Shown one piece after another: positions 43,487 through 53,500 of a stretch of 64,000 bases of DNA. Under the pieces are notes generated by a model. That model had not been told where the DNA came from. It saw nothing but the letters and a program-made list of their open reading frames with translations, and did not search any database. Each line of letters begins with the position of its first letter. Position 1 is the first letter of the stretch. This stretch comes from Lachnospiraceae bacterium (GTDB lineage Bacteria; Bacillota; Clostridia; Lachnospirales; Lachnospiraceae). Location: positions 62,001 to 126,000 of the forward strand of contig JAFZLD010000025.1 of the NCBI GenBank assembly GCA_017553505.1, read 5' to 3'. A program made the position numbers and the translations under genes.

Positions 43487-45664
43487 ATGAGACGAGTTTT
43501 AGTTGTTACATTGGGTAGTTTATCAAGCGGTGAATTTACCATAGCAAATGAATTTTGTAATAAGCTTCCTTCCGATAAGTTTGAAGTTTATTTTCTGACA
43601 TCGCAAAAAGGGGCATCATATATCAGTCGTGAAAACTATAAATACTGTATTCTTGAGATGCCGGATAGTAACCTGATGCTCGAAATTAAGCAAAAGAATA
43701 AGACAAAGGCGCAGGAGGTTTTATCAGAATTTAAACCTGATTTTGTCCTTATATCTGATGTATACACAATGTGGTATTCGGTGTCTTGGTCAGGTGTGGA
43801 CTTAGAAATGTTAAAGTCTACAGGAGCGATTGTCGGAAGCATTGACAGCTATCAGTTTCATGATACTACATATATCCAGGATTATTATGGGGGTTATGTT
43901 GCAAAACTGCCCCCATTGATTGAAGAATGCGATTTTGTTGTAAGATACTGCCCTATAAATAAATATGTTGAAAACAGTAAAATAAAATGTACTTATTTAT
44001 TTGAAGCAGAAGAAATCAGCGAAAAAGAAGAGTCTGAGTTTAAAAAAGAATATAACGTTAAAGACGGAGAAAAAGTTGTATTTATAACAACTTCAAATTG
44101 GGAGTCTTTGAATATAAACAGGTTGCCTGCTTTGACGAATTTACTTAAGTGGATTCCGCGTATTATTGTAGAGTGTTTAAAAGAGCTAAATGTTTCCATT
44201 AAATTGATTCATGTTGGCACACAGGCTTTGGATGTTTCTTTTGATGATACATCTATAGTTTATTGTCACCATGATTTTATTGATCCCAAGAAATTCGATG
44301 TTTGTTTAAAATGTTCTGATTTGTTTATTACAACAAACATTATTTCCACAACATTAGCTAAGGCGGTTTATTATAATACGGCGTCGGTTGTGTTGCAGAA
44401 TTCCAAATATCTGGATTTTTCAAAGATGGCTTCTGCGTTACAGAAAATGCCTGAATGGTATCAAAAAATGGCCGCTGAAGTAAAAACAGCATTTCCTTAC
44501 AGGCTGTTTCCCTTTGGCTGGTATGAATTTTTGAAACCTCTTTTTTATAATAATCCATATACAGACACCTTTACTGAAGTGAATCTTTTTAAGAAGAATC
44601 AAATAGTTAAGGCATTAAGAGATAATTTATGTAACGAAGAAAAAATAAAAGAAATAAAGGAGAAACAAAAAAAATATATAGAAGACATTATGAAACTGCC
44701 TTCGCCTTCAGACGTTTTGGAATCCTTGGAACAAGACAAGGCGATAGAAAAGTTTTTGTCTAAGCCGTGCAAAATTAATGAACAATTTACGGCGGGATAT
44801 AAGAAAAAGTACCGTATTACCATGAAAAATCTGTATCTCAACAAAGAAGGTAATACATACAAAATTCAGCATTTGAACTCTAAGTATATTAGGGAGATAA
44901 AGGACATTATACCCGGTATCATTGTTTTGACGAATTATAGGTGGGACTCTGTGACTTATATCGAGAGGTATCCCAAAAAGAAACCGAATAGTATGGAGTG
45001 GAACTTTGTTAAAGGAAAAGATTTTAGCTCTCATATTTTACTGTCAGATGATTTCGAATACGAGGAGGGCGATGACAACGTATTTTATGCGACATATAAG
45101 GGAAGTTTTCGGTCAATTACCGAAGCATACAACGATTTGCCCGCATTGCCGTCAACATATCTGGTAATAATGCAAACGTTTGATATCGTATGTTTTGAAA
45201 ATTTTGTCTCATATTTGTATATACAATCGCACAGTCATGGTGGGTTCAAAATTGATGAATGGGTCAAAATAAAACCATCCGAACTTGAACATGAAGCAGG
45301 AGCAGAAATTGGTATGGGAAAGTATGCAACTGGCTCATCCTTTGTCAATAATATTCTTAACATACGCTATTTGGGATATTCATTTTGCTTGGGAAGAGTT
45401 TGTTTGCTTTTTGAATATTACTGTGACGCGGCAAAAGTTTATATGGAAGATAAAGCCGGTAAAAACGAAAGAAAAGGTACTTCTTATTATCAGGGCTTTC
45501 TTTATATAGACAGAGAATCCGGTGATTTGTTAAGGGCTACACAGGAAGAAAACTATACAGCCAGTCAAACAGGAACAGAGAATAAGAGTATAAATATCAA
45601 ACGAAGAATTCTTTGCGAAATGATGGATGAAGAATTAAACGGAGATGACAATAATGTATTATGA
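43487..45664 (+). CDS. Glycosyltransferase-like protein with extra C-terminal domain, copy 2
   Basis: The first 410 residues of this 725-residue protein are paralogous to the protein at 39500: RVLVVTLGSLSSGEFTIANE at the start, FITTNIISTTLAKAV and YRLFPFGWYEFLK later. About 300 further residues (from about residue 425) form a beta-rich domain with many aromatic residues (for example VYMEDKAGKNERKGTSYYQG) that I do not recognise. The fusion suggests a partner or substrate-binding domain. It overlaps the radical SAM gene that follows. The glycosyltransferase call is tentative and the C-terminal domain is unknown. Confidence 0.6.
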   Translation: MRRVLVVTLGSLSSGEFTIANEFCNKLPSDKFEVYFLTSQKGASYISRENYKYCILEMPDSNLMLEIKQKNKTKAQEVLSEFKPDFVLISDVYTMWYSVSWSGVDLEMLKSTGAIVGSIDSYQFHDTTYIQDYYGGYVAKLPPLIEECDFVVRYCPINKYVENSKIKCTYLFEAEEISEKEESEFKKEYNVKDGEKVVFITTSNWESLNINRLPALTNLLKWIPRIIVECLKELNVSIKLIHVGTQALDVSFDDTSIVYCHHDFIDPKKFDVCLKCSDLFITTNIISTTLAKAVYYNTASVVLQNSKYLDFSKMASALQKMPEWYQKMAAEVKTAFPYRLFPFGWYEFLKPLFYNNPYTDTFTEVNLFKKNQIVKALRDNLCNEEKIKEIKEKQKKYIEDIMKLPSPSDVLESLEQDKAIEKFLSKPCKINEQFTAGYKKKYRITMKNLYLNKEGNTYKIQHLNSKYIREIKDIIPGIIVLTNYRWDSVTYIERYPKKKPNSMEWNFVKGKDFSSHILLSDDFEYEEGDDNVFYATYKGSFRSITEAYNDLPALPSTYLVIMQTFDIVCFENFVSYLYIQSHSHGGFKIDEWVKIKPSELEHEAGAEIGMGKYATGSSFVNNILNIRYLGYSFCLGRVCLLFEYYCDAAKVYMEDKAGKNERKGTSYYQGFLYIDRESGDLLRATQEENYTASQTGTENKSINIKRRILCEMMDEELNGDDNNVL

Positions 45665-46532
45665 AAATCCGCCCAAAATGTTGATGTTTGAGATAACTAC
45701 CAAGTGCAATTTACATTGTGTTTATTGTGCTGCAAGGAAACTGGTAAAAAAGCCCGAGGATATTCCCATATCTAAAATTTCAGAAATAGTAAGTAAATTC
45801 GATGACTTCGAATATGTATGTTTATGCGGCTTAGGTGAATCATTGCTTCATGCGGATTTTTATGAGGTTTTGAAACTGTTTAAAAATAAAAAAGTGGTTT
45901 TGGTTACAAACGGGTCCATACCTATTGATTTTGAAAAGATAGCCGAGGCTGATAATATGGATGCAATTTCTTTTTCGGTTGATGCCGGAACGGAAGAAGG
46001 GATGAAAAGAATCAGTGATAATTACAGGTTTGACGTATTACTAAATAACTTAAAGACGGCTGCAGAATATAAGATTCATACAGCTATTAATTGTACCCTG
46101 GTAAAAGACAATATATATAGCATTGATGCTATTAAAGAATTAGCCATTAAATATGGTGTAAGCCGTTTTAAGGTAGGATTTCCGTTTGGAAGCGGAAAAT
46201 GGATTAAGGAAAACTCTAAGGAAATAAAAGATGTTTTAAAAAAGGTAAAAGAAGCGCTGAAAAAGAACAACATAGAATTTGAAGGCCCTACCGCTATAAA
46301 GTGTGCGTTTGAAGGAAGTCCTATAGCTGTTGTTTCAAAAAACGGAAATGTTTACCCTTGTTGTGATTACTTTTGCCAACGTCCTTTGGTAGGAAATTTG
46401 AATCATATTTCCTTCGGTACCATGTGGGAGAAGAGTTCCTATGAGAAGTTTAGAACCGGTATATATTGCAAGACTTGTGTACAGTACCACAACAATAAAG
46501 AAATAATGGATTTGTATAAGGAAACAATATAG
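45654..46532 (+). CDS. Radical SAM/SPASM-type protein, family A copy 3
   Basis: The 292-residue protein has Cys18, Cys22 and Cys25 (TKCNLHCVYC), CGLGESLL, VTNGSIPIDFEK and YRFDVLLNNL, placing it with the proteins at 33914 and 37673. The C-terminus has KCAFEGSP, VYPCCDYFC with GNLNH and a final CKTC. ATG 45654 is preferred because GGAG at 45641-45644 is 9 bases upstream. The start lies inside the previous gene, so the two are coupled. It is separated from the other family A genes by the cobalamin-type and glycosyltransferase-like genes. Confidence 0.88.
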   Translation: MYYENPPKMLMFEITTKCNLHCVYCAARKLVKKPEDIPISKISEIVSKFDDFEYVCLCGLGESLLHADFYEVLKLFKNKKVVLVTNGSIPIDFEKIAEADNMDAISFSVDAGTEEGMKRISDNYRFDVLLNNLKTAAEYKIHTAINCTLVKDNIYSIDAIKELAIKYGVSRFKVGFPFGSGKWIKENSKEIKDVLKKVKEALKKNNIEFEGPTAIKCAFEGSPIAVVSKNGNVYPCCDYFCQRPLVGNLNHISFGTMWEKSSYEKFRTGIYCKTCVQYHNNKEIMDLYKETI

Positions 46533-46545
46533 GGGTTATAGAGAC

Positions 46546-48234
46546 ATGAAAGAACAAAAATTTTGTATCATACAAGTTCCCAGTGAGGCTGTATTTTTTG
46601 GCAGAATAGGTGCTAAACTTCCGCCTTTGTCACTTGGGATTCTCGCCGGCTATTTGCGCACACACGATATTGACTTAGATATGTATGATCTGGCGACAAG
46701 CGTAGATGTTTTTGGTAGAAATACGAATATTGAAAAGCTTGCTAAATTTTATGACAAAGAAAAGGTATATGACTATATTGAAGGGGGCAATAATGCTTTT
46801 TTTGATGAGTTTGCAAAAAATGCATTAATAGGTATAGATTGGGACAAATACGATATTGTAGGTATTTCGGTAGGACCCGATTTGACTTTTTTGCAAACTT
46901 TTTGCGGAATGATAATTGGAGCATATGTTAAAAAGACATATAAAAAGACACTTACTTTCGGTGGATTTAATCTTACGACATATGTTGCCTATCAACCGAT
47001 TTATAATGAAATTTTTGAGAAATTCTTTGATAACCTGGGTTATATCATCAATGGGCCGGGCGAGGAGTCTCTCGAACGTTTGATTCGTTTGATCAGGCAG
47101 GGTTATGCCTTAGGTGACGCTGAAATCAGAAAAATAGATGGTTTGTGTTATAAAAATGAAGCCAATGAACTTGTTTTTAATAAGTTTGCTAACAGAAGAG
47201 TTGTTATGCCGGACTTTGACGGCTTGCATTTGAAAGAATATGAAAATTACATAAATCCGGAAGCGTATGAAGAAAATATGGTTGCGTTATACCGCTATCC
47301 TTTTGCATTTACAAAAAAGATGCAAAGAAACGCTTTAGATAGTAAGTATAAACCTTTTTTAATTATTCCGTATATTTTCAATTACAACTGCCCTTATAAT
47401 TGCAGCTTTTGTACCGAAAGTAACCCGGAAGCGCCAAGACCTGTAATAGGCGCTGTTCAACAGACAGTATCGGAAATACAGCAATTAAAAGAAAAATACA
47501 AGACGCCTTATTTTTACTTCATAAATAATGCTATAAATCTCTCTAAGAAATATGTAACGGAGTTTTGTACGGAACTGCTTGAGCGCGGAATTGAAATATA
47601 TTGGTCCGATTGCGCCAGATTTGATAATACAAGCCGTGAAATACTTGAATTGATGCATAAAGCAGGATGCCGAAAACTGGTATTCGGTATGGAAAGCGGC
47701 TGTACCGAGATGGTTAAACTCGTTAACAAAAAGATAGATTTATCTTATGCCGAGCAAGTACTTCAATGGTGCAGTGAAATCGGAATATGGGCAGAATTAG
47801 AGGTAATTATTGGAATGCCGGGAGAAACTCCGGAGTATTTTGAAGAAAGCCTTCAGTATATCAAGAAAAATATAAATAATATCAGTTTTTATACTACGAA
47901 TCACTATATTCCCATGCCCGGAAGTATTATGTATAGGTTTCCGGAAAAATATAATATTACTATTGAATCGGATAAAGATCTCGACAAAGTTTTACGGCTG
48001 GATAAGGAGATTTTGCTTAGCGGAAGGAATCCAGGCAACTATAATAATACTATGCGCTTATACTATTACTCGGAAATCGGTGGAAGGGATGCAAAAACCG
48101 TATCAGAGGACACAAAGAAAAGAATAGCAAGGATAAGAAAAATATTATTGGGAAAAGTCATGAAAGAAATGATGACTTATATGAGCAAAGGCTATGTTGA
48201 TATGTCGGATTTAAAAGAATTAAGTGATATGTAA
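46546..48234 (+). CDS. B12-binding-type radical SAM protein, copy 2
   Basis: The 562-residue protein is a paralogue of the one at 40744, with the same layout. The N-terminal domain has KLPPLSLGILAGYLRTHD and IVGISVGPD, and the cluster residues are Cys282, Cys286 and Cys289 (CPYNCSFC). FGMESGCTEMVKLVNK and AELEVIIGMPGETP follow. Differences are concentrated in the linker between domains and in the C-terminal 100 residues, suggesting different substrates or sequential steps on one substrate. Confidence 0.88.
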   Translation: MKEQKFCIIQVPSEAVFFGRIGAKLPPLSLGILAGYLRTHDIDLDMYDLATSVDVFGRNTNIEKLAKFYDKEKVYDYIEGGNNAFFDEFAKNALIGIDWDKYDIVGISVGPDLTFLQTFCGMIIGAYVKKTYKKTLTFGGFNLTTYVAYQPIYNEIFEKFFDNLGYIINGPGEESLERLIRLIRQGYALGDAEIRKIDGLCYKNEANELVFNKFANRRVVMPDFDGLHLKEYENYINPEAYEENMVALYRYPFAFTKKMQRNALDSKYKPFLIIPYIFNYNCPYNCSFCTESNPEAPRPVIGAVQQTVSEIQQLKEKYKTPYFYFINNAINLSKKYVTEFCTELLERGIEIYWSDCARFDNTSREILELMHKAGCRKLVFGMESGCTEMVKLVNKKIDLSYAEQVLQWCSEIGIWAELEVIIGMPGETPEYFEESLQYIKKNINNISFYTTNHYIPMPGSIMYRFPEKYNITIESDKDLDKVLRLDKEILLSGRNPGNYNNTMRLYYYSEIGGRDAKTVSEDTKKRIARIRKILLGKVMKEMMTYMSKGYVDMSDLKELSDM

Positions 48235-48265
48235 AATAAACGATATATGAAAAGGAGAGTATTAA

Positions 48266-48997
48266 ATGATTGAATTAAAGCAGGTGACGAAGCGATTCAA
48301 AAACAAAGCAGTTGTCAACAATGTTTCCTATTCGATTAAAGAAGGGGAAATATTTGGCCTGATTGGTCCAAACGGAGCCGGAAAGACAACTTCTATCAGA
48401 ATGATGACTGCATTGTTGGAACCCACCGAAGGAGAAATCTATATCAACGGGATGAAAGTGGCCAAAAACAACAAAAAGCTATTCGAACAAATAGGTGTTG
48501 TTTTTGAACTTCCAAATTTATACCGCAAATCTTCAATAAGAAAGAATTTGAAAATTTTTGCTGACCTTTATGGTGTTAAAGACAGTAGAATTGATGAAGT
48601 TATGGAAGATTTCCAGTTGACTGATAAGCAAGACATGCGCGTTGAAAAATTGTCCAAAGGCTGGAAGCAAAGAGTACTTATTGCCCGTGCGGTTTTACAT
48701 AATCCCAAAGTTTTATTTTTGGATGAACCGACCAGCGGCCTAGACCCTAACACACAAGAGTTAATAAGACGCTATATAGAAAAGATAAATCAAAATGGTA
48801 CAACAATTGTCATAACAACTCATGATATGAACGAGGTAGAGCGCTTGTGTCACTCTGTGGGATTTATGTATCAGGGTAATTTGGCTAAAAAAGGAAACTT
48901 AAAAGAGATTATTCAGGAATATAAAGAAGCAAATAAGGGTGCGGATATATCACTTGCAAATATATTTGCGATTATCACAGGAGGAGAATTGAGCTAA
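48266..48997 (+). CDS. ABC transporter ATP-binding protein
   Basis: The 243-residue protein has Walker A GPNGAGKTTS, signature LSKGWKQRV (a variant of LSGGQ), Walker B VLFLDEPTSGLDP and switch His in ITTHDMNE. It belongs to the exporter class that pairs with ABC-2-type permeases, such as the next gene, which overlaps it by one base. It probably exports the island's product or gives self-protection. The substrate cannot be read from the sequence. Confidence 0.94.
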   Translation: MIELKQVTKRFKNKAVVNNVSYSIKEGEIFGLIGPNGAGKTTSIRMMTALLEPTEGEIYINGMKVAKNNKKLFEQIGVVFELPNLYRKSSIRKNLKIFADLYGVKDSRIDEVMEDFQLTDKQDMRVEKLSKGWKQRVLIARAVLHNPKVLFLDEPTSGLDPNTQELIRRYIEKINQNGTTIVITTHDMNEVERLCHSVGFMYQGNLAKKGNLKEIIQEYKEANKGADISLANIFAIITGGELS

Positions 48998-49683
48998 TGG
49001 TTGTTTTAAGACAAATAAAAAACGAATTTAAAGAACTCGTTGTAAATCCTGCTATTTTGGGTGTAATAATTTTGCCGATATTCATGTCAAAGGTCGTTAC
49101 TTACGCAATGAAAGGAATTGAAGCAGGGTTCCTTCTGTTATGTGTATGGATTTTGTTTGCGGAAGTTATGGTTGGTATTATGCTTACCGGTCCTAATCTT
49201 ATAGAAGAAAGAGAGTCAAAGACTTTTGACGCGCTTTTATGTACTCCGCTTACTTACGGGAAAATTATTGTTTCAAAATGTGTTCCGATTTTAATTTGTT
49301 CATTATTTTCACAGATTATGGTGTTTGTGGTTAATGAAGGGATTAACAGTAAATTGCCGTCATTATTAGGAATAATGTTATTGGGAGGAACTGTTTTTGT
49401 AGAAATAGGCGCAATTATAGGTTTGCTTATTGAATCCTCCAAAACCGGTTCGGCAATCAGTGCAATGGTAATGGTAGCATTATATCTAGTTGTTTCCGTA
49501 TATCCTTCTTTGCCTAAGTGGACTTACTCAATCTTTATGATTTTGCCCAGCGTAGAAGTTGTCGAGGTAATGAATGCCTTAATTAATTCGCAGGGAATTC
49601 TCTGGAAGGAAGTTGGTTTGTTATCTGCCTGGTTTGTTATTTTGACAGGTGCTATTTTCTTTATTGGGAAGAAAAAGTATTAG
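48997..49683 (+). CDS. ABC-2-type permease
   Basis: The 228-residue protein has about six hydrophobic helices (for example EAGFLLLCVWILFAEVMVGI and ISAMVMVALYLVVSV). The cytosolic loop LIEERESKTFDALLCTPLT after the second helix is typical of ABC-2 permeases. With the ATPase it would form an exporter containing two copies of each. Confidence 0.88.
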   Translation: MVVLRQIKNEFKELVVNPAILGVIILPIFMSKVVTYAMKGIEAGFLLLCVWILFAEVMVGIMLTGPNLIEERESKTFDALLCTPLTYGKIIVSKCVPILICSLFSQIMVFVVNEGINSKLPSLLGIMLLGGTVFVEIGAIIGLLIESSKTGSAISAMVMVALYLVVSVYPSLPKWTYSIFMILPSVEVVEVMNALINSQGILWKEVGLLSAWFVILTGAIFFIGKKKY

Positions 49684-49715
49684 TTGGTTATTTTGGAGAA
49701 AAGTTGGGGTGTTTT

Positions 49716-50504
49716 ATGAAGAATGTGGTGGGATTTGTACCGGCAGGCGGAAAAGGTATGAGGATGAAGCCCTTCAAATTGATGAAGGAATTGCTTCCTG
49801 TTATGATAGACAATGAGAATCAGGAAACTGAGGTCTCTTTGTTGATAGAAAACGCTGTAAACGTGTTGCATAAAGGCGGAATCAAAAATGTTGTATGTAC
49901 AGTAAATCATGATAAAGAAATTCTGGTAAAGATTTTGTCCGATATGGGTGCAGACTATTCTGACATGAAGATGGCTTTTGTATATCAAAGGGATCTTGAT
50001 AACTTATACGGGCTGCCTTTGGCGATTGCGGCTGCTGAACCTTTTTTGAGAGGGCATAGCGTTTGCATGAAATTTCCTGATACCATTATTTATCCTCTTA
50101 ATTGTTTTGATGAGCTGTATGCTTTTCATTGCGAAAAAAAATCAGATCTTACTTTGGGAGTTTTTCCTACGAACAATGCAAGAAATCTTGGTCCGGTTGT
50201 GATTGGCCCGGACAACAAAGTAGAACGATTGGAGGATAAGCCTGAAAATCCGTCTGCCGATAATACATGGAATGTATTAATATGGGAAGACTCTTTTCTG
50301 GATTTATTGATGAGTGAAGTTGAAAGCTATCGAAATGATGACATTGCCAGAAAAAAGGAACTTAAGATTTATGACATTATGTTAAAGGCAATTGAAGAAA
50401 AACTAAGTGTTAACGCATATTTGTTCGAAAGCGGGAAATGCATCGACATATCATGTATTCAAGATGCAAGAGTACATTGGAATCATCAGTCTTCAAGTAA
50501 GTGA
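49716..50504 (+). CDS. Sugar-1-phosphate nucleotidyltransferase-like protein
   Basis: The 262-residue protein has the GT-A-like nucleotidyltransferase signature FVPAGGKGMRMKPFKLMKEL (LAGGxGtRl-type), followed by LLPV, KFPDTIIYP and the phrase LEDKPENPS that sits in the sugar-binding half. Relatives such as RmlA make NDP-sugars. Supply of an activated sugar would fit the two glycosyltransferase-like genes of the island. A ligand other than a sugar phosphate cannot be excluded. GGGGTG precedes ATG 49716; TTG 49704 is in frame but overlaps it. Confidence 0.82.
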   Translation: MKNVVGFVPAGGKGMRMKPFKLMKELLPVMIDNENQETEVSLLIENAVNVLHKGGIKNVVCTVNHDKEILVKILSDMGADYSDMKMAFVYQRDLDNLYGLPLAIAAAEPFLRGHSVCMKFPDTIIYPLNCFDELYAFHCEKKSDLTLGVFPTNNARNLGPVVIGPDNKVERLEDKPENPSADNTWNVLIWEDSFLDLLMSEVESYRNDDIARKKELKIYDIMLKAIEEKLSVNAYLFESGKCIDISCIQDARVHWNHQSSSK

Positions 50505-50516
50505 CAGGTGATGGCA

Positions 50517-53500
50517 ATGACGAATGCAGACATTATAAGCAGATTCCAATGTGTAGTTAAAAACTTTGCGAATGAGAAAGCACTTACGTTTAAAAACAAG
50601 TCATATACATATCGAGAACTCGAAAGTATAACGGATACTTTTTCGCAAACAATTAGCAATTATTTAACCCCGGGAGCAGTTGTGGGGATTCTTATGGAGA
50701 AGTCTGCGGATTACGTGATAAGCATTTTGGCTATACTTAAGGCCGAATGCACGTATTTACCGCTGGACAGCATATATCCAATACCCAGAATTCAGTCTAT
50801 ACTGGATGACTCGGGATGCAAAGTGTTAATATCCGATCATGACATACATGATTTGGATGTAACTGTGATTAATATAAATGCAAACAAAGGAAAAACAACT
50901 AAAGATTTGCCGAAAGAGACCTTGAAGAGAAATGTGCGAGTACAGTATTCATATCTGATTTATACTTCAGGTTCCACCGGTAAGCCGAAAGGCATACGTA
51001 TAACGGGAGAAGCCATACTTAATTTAGCAAAACGGATGAGCGAGGAATTAAAATGTTTTAATGGGGGAAAACGCATTGCAATGCTTTCGCCCTTTGTTTT
51101 TGATGTTTCTGTAGGACAGATGTATATGTCGCTTTTATTTGGGAATGAACTTGTACTTGTCCCGGATGAAGTAAAATATTCGTTGGCTCTGTTAAAAGAT
51201 TTCTTTTCTGAAAATGAAATATATTGTTGCGACTTTACTCCTACAAGACTTGATTTGCAGGTTTCTTATTATGAGAAACTCAGATGTCAGCATTTTTTCC
51301 CGTATATTATAGTGTGCGCAGGTGAATCACTTCATACAGAACTGGCAAAAAGAGTAATGAATTCAAAAGGCTGCAAAAGCAGATTGTATAATTATTATGG
51401 CCCGACAGAAATATGTGTTTATTGTGCATATCATGAAATTAGTGAAAGTGATTTGAATAACGAAAGTCCCAATATCCCGATTGGTAAAGCTTTAGAAGGA
51501 TTTCAGCTATATATCTTTAATGAGGAAATGAATCTTTGTAAAGATTATGAGATTGGTGAGCTTTATATCGGTGGAATAGGTGTATCCAAAGAAGGTTATG
51601 TGAATGATGTCAAACTTAACGAAACCCAGTTCATTGATAATCCTGCTTATCCCTATCAAAGGCTCTACAAAAGCGGCGATTTGGCCAAAAGAAGGAGTAA
51701 CGGAGATATAGAATGTCTCGGTCGTTGCGACGAGCAAATTAAGATTCATGGATATAGAGTTGAATTGTCTGAAATTGAAAATGCAATTGAAAGAATACCG
51801 TCTGTTTCACGTGCTAAGGTTATTCTGATAAATGATGGTGATATAGATGGCCTTGCTGCGTATTATACAAAAAATGAAGATATTAAAGTAGTTGAAATCG
51901 ATAATGCATTAAGAAAGTTACTCCCTTATTACATGATTCCGACATATTATATTAAGGTTGATGCCTTTTCGTATAATGTAAACGGTAAGCTGGATAAGAG
52001 TGTTTTGCCTGATTATCACAGCGGGCAAAAGTACGTTAAAGAATCAGAAAACAAATATGATATTGACAATAGTATAGGCGCAAAATTTATGCAATATTGT
52101 GCGAAAGTTCTTAATTTGACCAAGGTTGAATATGAAGATCGGTTTGTTTCGCTTGGCGGAGATTCTTTAAATGCCTTTGAACTCAATGCTTTACTGGAAC
52201 TTGAATGGAACGTTTCCCTAAATATTTATGAATTGGTAGGACCATATAGTTTGGGGCGTCTTGCGGAAATTCTTACGACCCGAATTAAGGAGAATTCCGA
52301 TAAAAAGCCTTTAACCAATACCTGCATATTTAAGTGTAAAGTAAATTCCTATCAAAAAGTATTACTGAAAGAAGAATTAAAGAAGGAAGCAAAAGACGAT
52401 AACGATAAGAATAATTTGCCTCTGTACAACATGGTTTACATGTTGGAATTAAAACAAAATGTATTTATAGAAAAATTGCAAAAAGCATTCAATATGGTTT
52501 TGCTAAGTCATGAAATGCTACGAACACATTTTGTTAAATCAAAGAATTCTTTCGAAATATGTCGTGATGAATATAAGGAATATACTGTACATAAAGAATA
52601 TATTAAAGATATTGCTTCAGTTGATGTAAGTATTTATGCCAAAAGGTTTGATGTTCTTTTACCTGAATTGTATCAAATTATTTTATTTGAAGACGAAAAC
52701 TGTAAACAAGCTGTTTTACTAAATATCCATCATCTTATCGTCGATTACGCATCAATTCAAATAATCGTAAATGAATTGTTTTCTTTTTACTATAACCAAG
52801 ATCTTGACGTGCCGCTATATAGCGAGTGTGCTTTCTTTTCAACCAAGAATTCTCAACCTGATAAAGCAGGCTTAAATTTTTGGAGAAAGCAATTAAATAA
52901 TCGCCCTGAGTCAGTCGGCTTTTCCGGTGAAATTAATCATGATGAGGTTGCGGAAAACATTGATTCGTTTAAGTTTCAAATTGATAAAACGGATAAAATG
53001 AAAGATTTTTGTCGGGATAAAGGCCTTACGGAATACTATTTATGTTTTGGCGCATTGGCTTTTTTACTTTATTGTGAGGAAAAGAAAAAAGAATTTATTA
53101 TAGGGACATATTCAATGGGAAGGGATTGTAAAGGTGTTCCGGCAAATTATATCGGGTTTTTTACAGATACAATTCCTTTAAGGCTTCAGATACAGGGGAC
53201 TCTTGGCGTAAGTATGTTTCTGAATATGATGAAAAATAAATGTGTCGATATATTGCAGTACGGCGGTGTTGACGTGGGTAACCTTTTTCAATATATGGGC
53301 TTTAAAGATTTGTGCAAAGGGAGTTTATTTGATGTAGCCTTTAATTTTATAAAAGAATATAAATTTGAATTTAAAGAACATAATCAGAAGATTCTTTTAC
53401 GGGATTACAGCAGAAATCCCCAATCGATATCGTTTTTGCTAACCGGTTTGTCAAAACAAAATTCTATTCAGTTTGAAATCAATTTTGAAAAAAATAGATA

